Shown here in pieces: positions 54,426 through 64,000 of a stretch of 64,000 bases of DNA. The DNA is from Herbaspirillum sp. Sphag64 (lineage in GTDB: Bacteria; Pseudomonadota; Gammaproteobacteria; Burkholderiales; Burkholderiaceae_D). A model generated the notes under the pieces. That model was given only the letters and a program-made list of their open reading frames with translations, was not told the origin of the DNA and made no database searches. Location of the stretch: contig NZ_JACHYE010000002.1 of the NCBI RefSeq assembly GCF_014192645.1, positions 1 through 64,000 of the forward strand, in the 5' to 3' direction. The translations under genes were made by a program, and so were the position numbers. Each line of letters opens with the position of its first letter. The stretch's first letter is position 1.

Positions 54426-54494
54426 ACTGCCGTATCGTTGTTATCCAGAAGACACCTTCCTCGCCTGCATTCTTACATCTCACTCTGCACACCC

Positions 54495-55856
54495 ATGATT
54501 ACCCGCATCCAACAACATATCAGCGATCTGCACAGCAGCCGCACGAGTGCTACCCAACTGACCGAAGAAGCATTACAGCGCGCCAGTGCAGCGGATGGCG
54601 AGGGCAGCCGGGTATTTACCCGGCTCTATCCATCGCAGGCGCGCGCCGCGGCAACAGCAGCAGACGCCCTGCGCCCGGTCGGATTGCTGCGCTCGCCCAT
54701 CGATGGCCTGCCAGTGTCAATCAAGGACCTGTTTGATGTCGCAGGTGAACCCACACTGGCAGGTTCAGTAGCACTGCGCGAGGCACCACCGGCTACTGAA
54801 ACAGCCGTGGTCGTGCAGCGCCTGAACAACGCTGGCGCATCCATTATCGGCCGCACCAACATGACCGAATTCGCCTATTCCGGGCTAGGCATCAATCCGC
54901 ATTACGGTACGCCACGCAATCCCTGGCAGCGCGAGCTTGACGGTGGTCGCATTCCAGGCGGCTCATCCTCTGGCGCCGCCATTTCGGTTACCGATGGCAT
55001 GGCGGTAGCGGGAGTGGGCTCGGACACCGGTGGCTCGATTCGCATCCCTGCTGCGCTCACGGGCATTACCGGTTTCAAGCCGACCGCACGGCGCGTTCCT
55101 GTCCACGGTGTCTTGCCGCTGTCAGAAAATCTGGATTCAATTGGCGCCATGGCTCCGACCGTGATGTGCTGTGCCATCATGGATGCGGTCCTGGCCGGAG
55201 AAACTTTTATCCCGCCTGCCATCACGTCGCTGCGCGGTCTGCGCCTGCTGCTGCCGACCAACATCGTGCTCGATGCCATGGATGCAGAGGTTGCCGCCGC
55301 ATTCCAGCGCAGTTTGACGCGTCTGTCGGCAGCGGGTGTCCTGATCATTGAACAAACACTTCCTGCGCTGGGAGAATTGGCGGCAATCAACGCCAAGGGT
55401 GGCTTTAGCGCAGCCGAGGCCTGGGCCTGGCATCGGGAGCTGATTGCACGCGCCGAGTCAGCCTACGACCCTCGGGTGATCTCCCGCATCCTGCGCGGCA
55501 GGGAAATAAGTGCAGCCGATCTGCTTGATATCATGCACAGCCGTCGCCGCTGGATGGCAACCGTCACGCAACAGCTCGACGGCTTCGACGCGCTGATCAT
55601 GCCCACGGTCCCTATCGTGGCACCAAAAATTCGCGACCTGTTGGCCAGCGATGAGGCCTATTTTGCCGCCAACGCTCTGATGCTGCGCAACCCCAGCATC
55701 ATTAACTTCCTGGATGGCTGCGCCATTTCCCTGCCCTGCCACGATGCCGGCAATGGTGAAGCCCCGGTCGGTCTAAGTCTGGCGGCGTCCGGCGGCAATG
55801 ACCATCGACTGCTTTCGATTGCGCTCGCGGTGGAAACAGGACTACGGCAGGCCTGA
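54495..55856 (+). CDS. Amidase signature family hydrolase
   Basis: A 453-residue amidase. The Ser-cisSer-Lys triad is visible: Lys in SIKDLFDVAG, cis-Ser in PGGSSSGAA and nucleophile Ser in GSDTGGSIRIPAALTG. The family includes GatA, AtzF and aryl or aliphatic amidases; no gatB or gatC is nearby, so a catabolic amidase is more likely. The start at 54495 is chosen because the upstream frame overlaps the spacer after higA. No signal peptide. Substrate unknown. Confidence 0.9.
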   Translation: MITRIQQHISDLHSSRTSATQLTEEALQRASAADGEGSRVFTRLYPSQARAAATAADALRPVGLLRSPIDGLPVSIKDLFDVAGEPTLAGSVALREAPPATETAVVVQRLNNAGASIIGRTNMTEFAYSGLGINPHYGTPRNPWQRELDGGRIPGGSSSGAAISVTDGMAVAGVGSDTGGSIRIPAALTGITGFKPTARRVPVHGVLPLSENLDSIGAMAPTVMCCAIMDAVLAGETFIPPAITSLRGLRLLLPTNIVLDAMDAEVAAAFQRSLTRLSAAGVLIIEQTLPALGELAAINAKGGFSAAEAWAWHRELIARAESAYDPRVISRILRGREISAADLLDIMHSRRRWMATVTQQLDGFDALIMPTVPIVAPKIRDLLASDEAYFAANALMLRNPSIINFLDGCAISLPCHDAGNGEAPVGLSLAASGGNDHRLLSIALAVETGLRQA

Positions 55857-55883
55857 ACCTGCCAGCACTGAAAGGGCATGACA

Positions 55884-55889
55884 TATAAT
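55884..55889 (+). promoter_or_regulatory. Candidate -10 of the bioMNY promoter
   Basis: TATAAT in the 74-base gap between the amidase and bioM, followed by a GC-rich hairpin-like stretch. No clear -35 or biotin repressor box is seen. Confidence 0.4.
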
Positions 55890-55930
55890 GGCGCCCCGGC
55901 GCGTACCCAGCGCCGCTGCTGCCTCTGACC

Positions 55931-56716
55931 ATGACCTTGCCAACGCCCACATCAACCATCCATGCGATCGATGACGCATCCTCCAACTTGTCCACTGGAC
56001 TGGTTCTGGATGCCGTCACTCTCAAGCGTGGCGATCAGCCGATCTTTAACGATCTGAGTCTGCACCTGACGCAATCTAGGATCGGCATCATTGGCGACAA
56101 CGGCGCCGGCAAGAGCAGTCTGTTTCGCCTGATCAGTGCCCTGGAACAACCCCAATCGGGACGAGTAACGGTGCATGGACTGGATACGGCGCGCCCGGAG
56201 CAACGCCGGCAATTGCCGCGACAGGTCGGCCTGATGTTCCAGAATCCGGATGACCAGATCATCTTCCCCACCGTGCTTGAAGAGCTGGCCTTCAGCCTGA
56301 CGGCGCTCGGTGAGGAGCGCCGCGCCGCCCGTGCACAGGCATTGCAGTTCCTGCAGCGACGCGGGCTGGCAAGCTGGGCTGAGCGCGCCATCGGCGAACT
56401 GAGTCAGGGCCAGCGTCAGCAGGTTTGTCTGATGGCTCTGCATATCACGCAACCGACAACACTGTTACTGGACGAGCCCTATTCCAGCCTCGACCTGCCG
56501 AGCCAATACCGGTTATCGGCGCAAATCAAGGCCAGCACCCAGCAGATTCTCCTGTCGACCCATCTACTGGAGCACGTGCGCGACTTTGAGCGTGTCATCT
56601 GGATCGACCGTGGACAGCTCCGCGGTGATGGTCCCGGATCTGAAATATGTGCGGCTTATGCGGAAGATGTCCGCACCCGCAGCCTGACTGCCAGCGAACC
56701 GGCCACCGATGCTTAG
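55931..56716 (+). CDS. bioM: Biotin ECF transporter ATPase BioM
   Basis: A 261-residue ABC ATPase of the energy-coupling-factor type. Walker A GDNGAGKSS, Q-loop MFQNPDDQIIFPTVLEEL (the NPDDQ/FPTV form is typical of ECF ATPases), signature LSQGQRQQVCLMAL and Walker B LLLDEPYSSLD are visible. It energises biotin uptake by BioY with BioN. It overlaps bioN by eight bases. Confidence 0.93.
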   Translation: MTLPTPTSTIHAIDDASSNLSTGLVLDAVTLKRGDQPIFNDLSLHLTQSRIGIIGDNGAGKSSLFRLISALEQPQSGRVTVHGLDTARPEQRRQLPRQVGLMFQNPDDQIIFPTVLEELAFSLTALGEERRAARAQALQFLQRRGLASWAERAIGELSQGQRQQVCLMALHITQPTTLLLDEPYSSLDLPSQYRLSAQIKASTQQILLSTHLLEHVRDFERVIWIDRGQLRGDGPGSEICAAYAEDVRTRSLTASEPATDA

Positions 56717-57302
56717 TCTCTACCTGACCCGCCGTACCTGGCTGCACGCGCTGCCAGCCTGGAGCAAGCTGCTGGCCCTGTCGCTGGCAGGCACTGCGTT
56801 GGTAATGGTCAGTTCACTATCGAGTATGGGATTGATCGGTGCGCTGGTCACGCTACTCTATTGCTCGCTGGGTCGGGCAGCCTGGCGTCAATGGCGCATG
56901 TTGCGTGGCTTGCTGGTCGCGGCGCTGCTGATCATCGGCTTTCACTGGTGGATCGGCGACCCGGCCATCGGGCTGCTCACCGCACTGCGACTCATGGCCG
57001 CGACCATGCTGGCCTTGATGCTGACACTGACCACCCGTTTCGACGATCTGCTGCAGGTACTTGAAACGCTTCTTTCGCCTTTGCGACGGCTGGGTGTGCC
57101 AACCGAGCGAATCGCTCTCGGGATTGGTCTGATGCTGCGTTTCGCTGAAAATTTCACTGTCCAATGGCAACGACTGGATGACGCTCACAGGGCGCGCGGT
57201 GGTCGCAGCAGCAGCTGGCGACTACTGGCACCCTTAGCCGTGCGAGCGCTACAAAGTGCCGAGCGTGTGGCCGATGCACTGGCAGCGCGACTCGGGCATT
57301 AA
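56709..57302 (+). CDS. bioN: Biotin ECF transporter transmembrane protein BioN
   Basis: A 197-residue T component with about five membrane segments and the Ala-Arg-type coupling motifs near the C-terminus (DAHRARGGRSS, ERVADALAARLG). It links BioM to BioY. The overlap with bioM and the following bioY make the operon assignment firm. Confidence 0.92.
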   Translation: MLSLYLTRRTWLHALPAWSKLLALSLAGTALVMVSSLSSMGLIGALVTLLYCSLGRAAWRQWRMLRGLLVAALLIIGFHWWIGDPAIGLLTALRLMAATMLALMLTLTTRFDDLLQVLETLLSPLRRLGVPTERIALGIGLMLRFAENFTVQWQRLDDAHRARGGRSSSWRLLAPLAVRALQSAERVADALAARLGH

Positions 57303-57332
57303 TTTTATTTTTCACTTTCAGGCAAGATACCG

Positions 57333-57911
57333 ATGAACCGCACCGCCTCCCTGACTTCTACCCGCTCACTCTCCTATATTGCGCTGTTTGCTGCCGTGAT
57401 GGCCGCATTCGGCCTGATCCCCAAAATCGATATGCCCTTCGGTGTGCCCATTACACTGCAATCGCTGGGTGTGATGCTGGCTGGTTGCCTGCTAGGCCCG
57501 CGCCGCGGCTTCCTGACCCTGCTGCTGTTTTTGACGGCGGTCGCGCTGGGCCTGCCCCTGCTGACTTCAGGTCGCGGCGGACTGGCCGTTTTTGTTGCCC
57601 CGTCTGCAGGTTTTTTGCTCGGCTGGCTGGTCGGTGCCTGGGTCTGCGGACTGTGCATGCGGCGCATGGCGCGGGCACGAGGCAAGGCACTGCTGGTTGC
57701 GGCCTTCGTCTCTTCGGTCATCGGCGGTATCGTGGTGGTTTACCTGTTCGGGATCGTTGGCCTGATGCTGGCAGCGCACATGGGCTTTGCCCAGGCAGCA
57801 CTGGCAGTACTGGTATTCATCCCCGGCGATCTTGTCAAATGTGCAATTTGCGCTATTCTGGTCAATAGCGTGGTCCGTGCCATGCCAAGCTGGCGTCTCG
57901 ACCGGGACTGA
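57333..57911 (+). CDS. bioY: Biotin transporter substrate-binding subunit BioY
   Basis: A 192-residue integral membrane S component. It has the BioY pattern: VPITLQSLGVMLAGCLLGPR, LPLLTSGRGGLAVFVAPSAGFLLGW and a late FIPGDLVKCAICAILV. It binds biotin with high affinity, and bioM and bioN upstream complete the transporter. A hairpin (57919-57939) follows. Confidence 0.95.
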   Translation: MNRTASLTSTRSLSYIALFAAVMAAFGLIPKIDMPFGVPITLQSLGVMLAGCLLGPRRGFLTLLLFLTAVALGLPLLTSGRGGLAVFVAPSAGFLLGWLVGAWVCGLCMRRMARARGKALLVAAFVSSVIGGIVVVYLFGIVGLMLAAHMGFAQAALAVLVFIPGDLVKCAICAILVNSVVRAMPSWRLDRD

Positions 57912-57918
57912 TCATTTC

Positions 57919-57939
57919 GGTAGCGCGTTCTGCGCTACC
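57919..57939 (+). terminator. Hairpin after bioY
   Basis: 8-bp perfect stem GGTAGCGC/GCGCTACC with a 5-base loop, 7 bases after the bioY stop. No T-run, so a weak or Rho-assisted end. Confidence 0.5.
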
Positions 57940-57960
57940 AATCAATTTCCCAAAAACAAT

Positions 57961-57993
57961 AAAAATCCCACTGCACTCTCGGTGCAATGGGAT
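57961..57993 (-). terminator. Terminator-like hairpin oriented on the minus strand
   Basis: ATCCCA-C-TGCAC pairs with GTGCA-A-TGGGAT (one mismatch). On the minus strand it is followed by TTTTTATTG. No minus-strand gene is seen upstream of it in the 57994-58190 region, so it may end an unseen small transcript. Confidence 0.4.
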
Positions 57994-58190
57994 ATGGCCC
58001 TTTTGCAGCCTGAATTGATCGTTTTTATTATCAAAAAGACAATTTTAAGCATCAAAATTTCTTATTACGGGCTAGTTTTTCACGAAATGCCCTCCCATAT
58101 TATAAAATTGCAACGGAGCCGCATCAGTTTCGTGACAGGAAGCGCCATTACAATGAGGCAGGACAGTCAACTAACCGCAAGGACAATATC

Positions 58191-60428
<2,238 letters not shown>

Positions 60429-60511
60429 AACCTGGCAGCCGGGGCGTATTCAAGCTGCCCCGGTTGCCTGAAGCCTGAAGCATTGTTGCCAGCAAGACCA
60501 GACAAGGCGGA

Positions 60512-60548
60512 TCTGCACCGGTTGCAGATCCGCCTTGTTGCATCTGAG
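60512..60548. terminator. Perfect 16-bp hairpin downstream of icd
   Basis: Arms 60512-60527 and 60533-60548 are fully complementary with a 5-base loop. A shorter imperfect GC hairpin lies at about 60432-60465. No T-run; probably message end or stabiliser for the abundant icd transcript. Confidence 0.6.
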
Positions 60549-60680
60549 GCCTGCTTTACCATCGATTTAGTCAAGCAAGTTCAGACCAAACCTCCTGCCA
60601 TCGGCGATTTTTCATTAGAATGCGCGTAGACAGTTTTTTGCGGCCATTCTGGCCGCTCACCTGATTCGATCCTCATCTGC

Positions 60681-62669
60681 ATGGCAACCAAAAAAACCAC
60701 TCCGTCCGATTACAGTGAATCCTCCATCCGCGTCCTCAAAGGACTGGAACCGGTCAAACAGCGCCCGGGGATGTATACCCGCACTGAAAACCCGCTGCAT
60801 ATCCTGCAGGAAGTCATCGACAATGCCTCCGATGAAGCACTTGGCGGCCACGGCAAGAACATCCTGGTCACGCTCAATGCCGACGGCAGCATCAGCGTTG
60901 AAGATGATGGCCGCGGCATTCCCGTTGGCCTGCATCCGGAAGAAAAGGTCCCAACGGTCGAAATCGTCTTCACCCGCCTGCATGCCGGCGGTAAATTCGA
61001 CAAGGGTAGCGGCGGTGCTTACGCGTTCTCGGGTGGTTTGCACGGCGTCGGTGTTTCGGTCACCAATGCCCTCGCCTCCCGTCTGGAGATCACGGTATGG
61101 CGCGAAGCTGGCGTACACAATCTGGCCTTTGCCGATGGCGATCTGATCGAAAAGCTGCAATCGCGCCCAATGACCCGCGAGGACAAGAAGTCCGGTACCC
61201 GCGTGACTGTCTGGCCGAATCCCAAATACTTCGATTCCCCCAATATTTCGCAACAGGAACTGCAACGCCTGCTGCGCTCCAAGGCTGTACTGTTGCCGGG
61301 TGTCAAGGTCTCGCTGGCTAATGCCAAGACCGGCGACGTCCAAAGCTGGCAATACGACCAGGGCTTGCGCGGCTATCTGCTGGAGTCGTTGGCGCAATCA
61401 ACCAGCGCCGAACCGCTGATTCCCCTGTTTGAAGGCGAGCAATATGCCGGCACCGACAACGATGGCTTTGCCGAAGGCGAAGGTGCAGCCTGGGTTGTGG
61501 CATGGACCGAAGAAGGCAACGTAGTGCGCGAATCCTACGTCAACCTGATCCCAACCTCCGCCGGCGGTACGCATGAGTCCGGCTTGCGTGAAGGCTTGTT
61601 TGGCGCCGTCAAGAGCTTCGTTGAAATGCACTCGCTGCTACCCAAGGGCGTCAAGCTGCTCCCGGAAGACGTGTTTGCGCGGGTCTCCTTCGTACTCTCG
61701 GCCAAGGTGCTGGATCCACAGTTCCAGGGCCAGATCAAAGAACGCCTCAATTCACGCGACGCGGTACGACTGGTTTCAACCTTCTCCCGGCCGGCGCTGG
61801 AGTTGTGGCTTAACCAGCATGTCGAATACGGCAAAAAGCTCGCCGATCTGGTCATCAAGCAGGCTCAAAGCCGCCTGCGCTCGGCACAAAAGGTCGAGAA
61901 AAAGAAATCTTCCGGTGTCGCCGTGCTGCCCGGCAAGCTGACCGATTGCGAGTCCAACGATATCACCCGCAACGAACTATTCCTGGTCGAGGGAGATTCG
62001 GCGGGTGGTTCCGCCAAGATGGGGCGAGACAAGGAGTTTCAGGCCATTCTGCCGTTGCGCGGCAAGGTCTTGAACGCCTGGGAAACCGAACGCGACCGCC
62101 TGTTTGCCAACAATGAAATTCATGACATTGCGGTTGCCATCGGTGTTGATCCGCATGGCAATCATGACAATCCAGACCTGTCCGGCCTGCGCTATGGCAA
62201 GATCTGCATCCTCTCCGATGCGGACGTTGACGGCTCGCACATTCAGGTCTTGCTGCTGACACTGTTCTTCAAGCATTTCCCCAAGCTCATTGACCACGGC
62301 CACATCTGCATCGCCCGACCACCGCTGTATCGGGTGGATGCCCCGGCACGCGGCAAGAAACCGGTGCAAAAACTGTATGCGCTTGATGACGGCGAGTTGG
62401 AGGCAATTGAAGACAAACTGCGCAAGGAAGGCCTCAAGGAAGGTGCCTGGAGCATCTCCCGCTTCAAAGGTCTGGGTGAAATGAATGCTGAACAGCTCTG
62501 GGAAACCACCATGAACCCGGATACCCGTCGCCTGTTACCGGTGGCGCTGGGCGAGTTCGACCATGATGCCTCCCAGGCGCGTTTCACAATGCTCATGGGC
62601 AAAGGAGAAGCCTCATCCCGCCGTGCCTGGATTGAGGAGCATGGTAATGAAGCAGAGGCAGATATCTAG
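60681..62669 (+). CDS. parE: DNA topoisomerase IV subunit B ParE
   Basis: A 662-residue GHKL ATPase subunit. The ATP-binding region has VKQRPGMYTRTENPLHILQE, EVIDNASDEALGGHG and DGRGIPVGLHPEEKVPTVEI; the TOPRIM part has ELFLVEGDSAGGSAKMGRD and LSDADVDGSHIQVLLLTLFF. The 662-residue length and lack of the GyrB insertion mark it as ParE. It decatenates chromosomes with ParC encoded downstream. The stop is TAG. Confidence 0.96.
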   Translation: MATKKTTPSDYSESSIRVLKGLEPVKQRPGMYTRTENPLHILQEVIDNASDEALGGHGKNILVTLNADGSISVEDDGRGIPVGLHPEEKVPTVEIVFTRLHAGGKFDKGSGGAYAFSGGLHGVGVSVTNALASRLEITVWREAGVHNLAFADGDLIEKLQSRPMTREDKKSGTRVTVWPNPKYFDSPNISQQELQRLLRSKAVLLPGVKVSLANAKTGDVQSWQYDQGLRGYLLESLAQSTSAEPLIPLFEGEQYAGTDNDGFAEGEGAAWVVAWTEEGNVVRESYVNLIPTSAGGTHESGLREGLFGAVKSFVEMHSLLPKGVKLLPEDVFARVSFVLSAKVLDPQFQGQIKERLNSRDAVRLVSTFSRPALELWLNQHVEYGKKLADLVIKQAQSRLRSAQKVEKKKSSGVAVLPGKLTDCESNDITRNELFLVEGDSAGGSAKMGRDKEFQAILPLRGKVLNAWETERDRLFANNEIHDIAVAIGVDPHGNHDNPDLSGLRYGKICILSDADVDGSHIQVLLLTLFFKHFPKLIDHGHICIARPPLYRVDAPARGKKPVQKLYALDDGELEAIEDKLRKEGLKEGAWSISRFKGLGEMNAEQLWETTMNPDTRRLLPVALGEFDHDASQARFTMLMGKGEASSRRAWIEEHGNEAEADI

Positions 62670-62776
62670 CGAGATCGAGAACGGGATGCTCGCTGCGTTG
62701 CTGCCGACTTGCAGTACTTGCGTACCATCTGCGTCAGCGCCTTGCTAGCGGCCCGTTCTCGACCTCGCTGTCTTTT
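62668..62776 (+). terminator. Long-armed hairpin with T-run between parE and parC
   Basis: Arms 62668-62685 and 62752-62769 match at 17 of 18 positions around a 66-base loop, and TCTTTTTT follows. The left arm begins inside the parE stop codon. The loop is large for a terminator; it may reduce parC transcription or fold as a structured spacer. Confidence 0.55.
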
Positions 62777-62841
62777 TTGAAATTGCGACTGGCTGCGCCG
62801 TCGCGCCGTATTCAACTGAACTGTAATCGCAAGCGATACCC

Positions 62842-64000
62842 ATGACTGAACAAGCCAACCTGTTTGAAACCGCACCACCGCCAGACGGTGAAGCGCTAAC
62901 GCTATCGACCTTTGCCGAACGCGCCTACCTCGACTACGCCATCTCGGTGGTCAAGGGGCGCGCCCTGCCGGATGTGGCCGATGGTCAGAAGCCGGTACAG
63001 CGCCGTATCCTGTTTGCCATGAACGAGCTGGGCCTGAACGCTACCGCCAAGCCACGCAAGTCCGCGGCAGTGGTCGGTGATGTGCTGGGTAAGCTGCATC
63101 CCCATGGTGACCAGTCCGTGTACGACGCGCTGGTGCGTATGGCCCAGGATTTCTCGCTGCGCTATCCCTTGATCGATGGTCAGGGCAACTTTGGCTCGCG
63201 CGATGGCGACGGTGCAGCAGCGATGCGCTACACCGAAGCACGCCTGACGCCGATCAGCAAACTGCTGCTTGATGAAATCGACATGGGTACGGTCGATTTC
63301 CAGCCTAACTACGATGGCTCAACCGAAGAACCGAAGCTGCTGCCGGCACGTCTGCCGTTCCTGCTGCTCAATGGTGCCTCCGGTATTGCAGTCGGTATGG
63401 CGACGGAAATTCCTTCGCACAATCTGCAGGAAGTTGCGCGCGCCGCAGTCGCCATGATCCGCAATCCACAGATCAGCCATGCTGAATTGATGACCTATAT
63501 CACCGGCCCGGATTTCCCCGGTGGTGGCCAGATCATCACACCACAGTCAACCATTGCCGAGATGTACCAAAGTGGACGCGGCAGCCTCAAGGTGCGTGCA
63601 CGCTGGAAGATCGAAGATCTGGCACGCGGTCAGTGGCAAGCGGTCATTACCGAACTGCCACCGGGCGTCTCGTCGCAAAAGGTGCTGGAAGAAATCGAGG
63701 AACTGACCAATCCCAAGGTCAAACTCGGCAAGAAGACACTCACGCCCGAACAGCAGGTCCAGAAGCAAAGCATTCTGGCGCTGCTCGATGCGGTACGCGA
63801 CGAATCCGGTCGCGAAGCACCGGTACGACTGGTGTTCGAACCAAAGTCCAAGAATCAGGACCAGACCGAGTTCATGAACACCCTGCTGGCCCATACCTCA
63901 CTGGAAACCAGTTCCTCGATCAATCTGGTCATGATCGGTGGCGATGGTCGTCCACGTCAAAAGGGACTGGGCGACATTCTTGGTGAGTGGATCAGCTTCC
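62842..64000 (+). CDS. parC: DNA topoisomerase IV subunit A ParC (cut by window edge)
   Basis: The frame is open from the ATG at 62842 to the window end, about 386 residues. It has the topoisomerase IIA opening [33 protein letters not shown], the winged-helix region [19 protein letters not shown] and the catalytic Tyr130 in AMRYTEARL. At the quinolone-determining Ser position (Ser80 of Escherichia coli ParC) it has Gln91, and the Glu84 position is Asp95. It follows parE by 172 bases. Confidence 0.95.
   Translation, partial: MTEQANLFETAPPPDGEALTLSTFAERAYLDYAISVVKGRALPDVADGQKPVQRRILFAMNELGLNATAKPRKSAAVVGDVLGKLHPHGDQSVYDALVRMAQDFSLRYPLIDGQGNFGSRDGDGAAAMRYTEARLTPISKLLLDEIDMGTVDFQPNYDGSTEEPKLLPARLPFLLLNGASGIAVGMATEIPSHNLQEVARAAVAMIRNPQISHAELMTYITGPDFPGGGQIITPQSTIAEMYQSGRGSLKVRARWKIEDLARGQWQAVITELPPGVSSQKVLEEIEELTNPKVKLGKKTLTPEQQVQKQSILALLDAVRDESGREAPVRLVFEPKSKNQDQTEFMNTLLAHTSLETSSSINLVMIGGDGRPRQKGLGDILGEWISF

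Overview
The window looks like the chromosome of a betaproteobacterium of the order Burkholderiales; an Oxalobacteraceae-like genome is most likely. This is inferred from the monomeric NADP isocitrate dehydrogenase, the parE-parC pair, pcaIJF with an IclR regulator, dmeRF, bioMNY, a complete gsi peptide-scavenging operon and an expanded set of chemoreceptors. I see no CRISPR array, rRNA, insertion sequence or integrase.

Left part (1-9.8 kb) is partly accessory. It starts with the N-terminal part of a type VI secretion spike gene (vgrG, minus strand, cut by the window edge), then a SRAP/YedK gene and an ssuCBA-ssuD sulfonate operon. Next comes a minus-strand leader (6067-6331) arranged like the immunity RNA of phage P4 and the C4 RNA of phage P1. 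It has a promoter, a target copy (seqA-like), an intrinsic terminator, a 78-nt stem-closed RNA carrying the antisense segment (seqB-like), and a second target copy overlapping the ribosome binding site (seqC-like) of an unknown 111-residue protein. Divergent from it are two tandem DUF3304 lipoprotein genes overlapping a Tle1-type lipase gene, which reads as a T6SS lipase effector with two immunity proteins.

From 10 to 31 kb there is mostly metabolism and signalling: a TauD-type dioxygenase, two diguanylate cyclases, a dCache chemoreceptor with an amino-acid-binding motif flanked by two related hydrolase genes (one split by an in-frame amber codon), a 3-hydroxyacyl-CoA-type dehydrogenase, an AlaX editing protein, vapBC, metE with divergent metR, pcaIJF with divergent pcaR and two PcaR-like boxes, a cupin protein, a PhzF-like protein, a ModA-like binding protein and the dmeRF cobalt/nickel efflux pair.

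From 32 to 40 kb there are three paralogous four-helix-bundle chemoreceptors with near-identical signalling domains and WEQF tails, with a MerR regulator and a nitroreductase between the second and third. A tRNA-Pro/tRNA-Arg/tRNA-Pro cluster, a candidate small RNA and prfC follow. From 42.8 to 53.4 kb an unrecognised gene lies next to a long operon (rpiR-iaaA-gsiABCD-dmpA-dppA) that would import and hydrolyse small or unusual peptides. The right end holds a higBA locus whose toxin gene carries two amber codons, an amidase, the biotin ECF transporter bioMNY, icd, parE and the start of parC (cut by the window edge).
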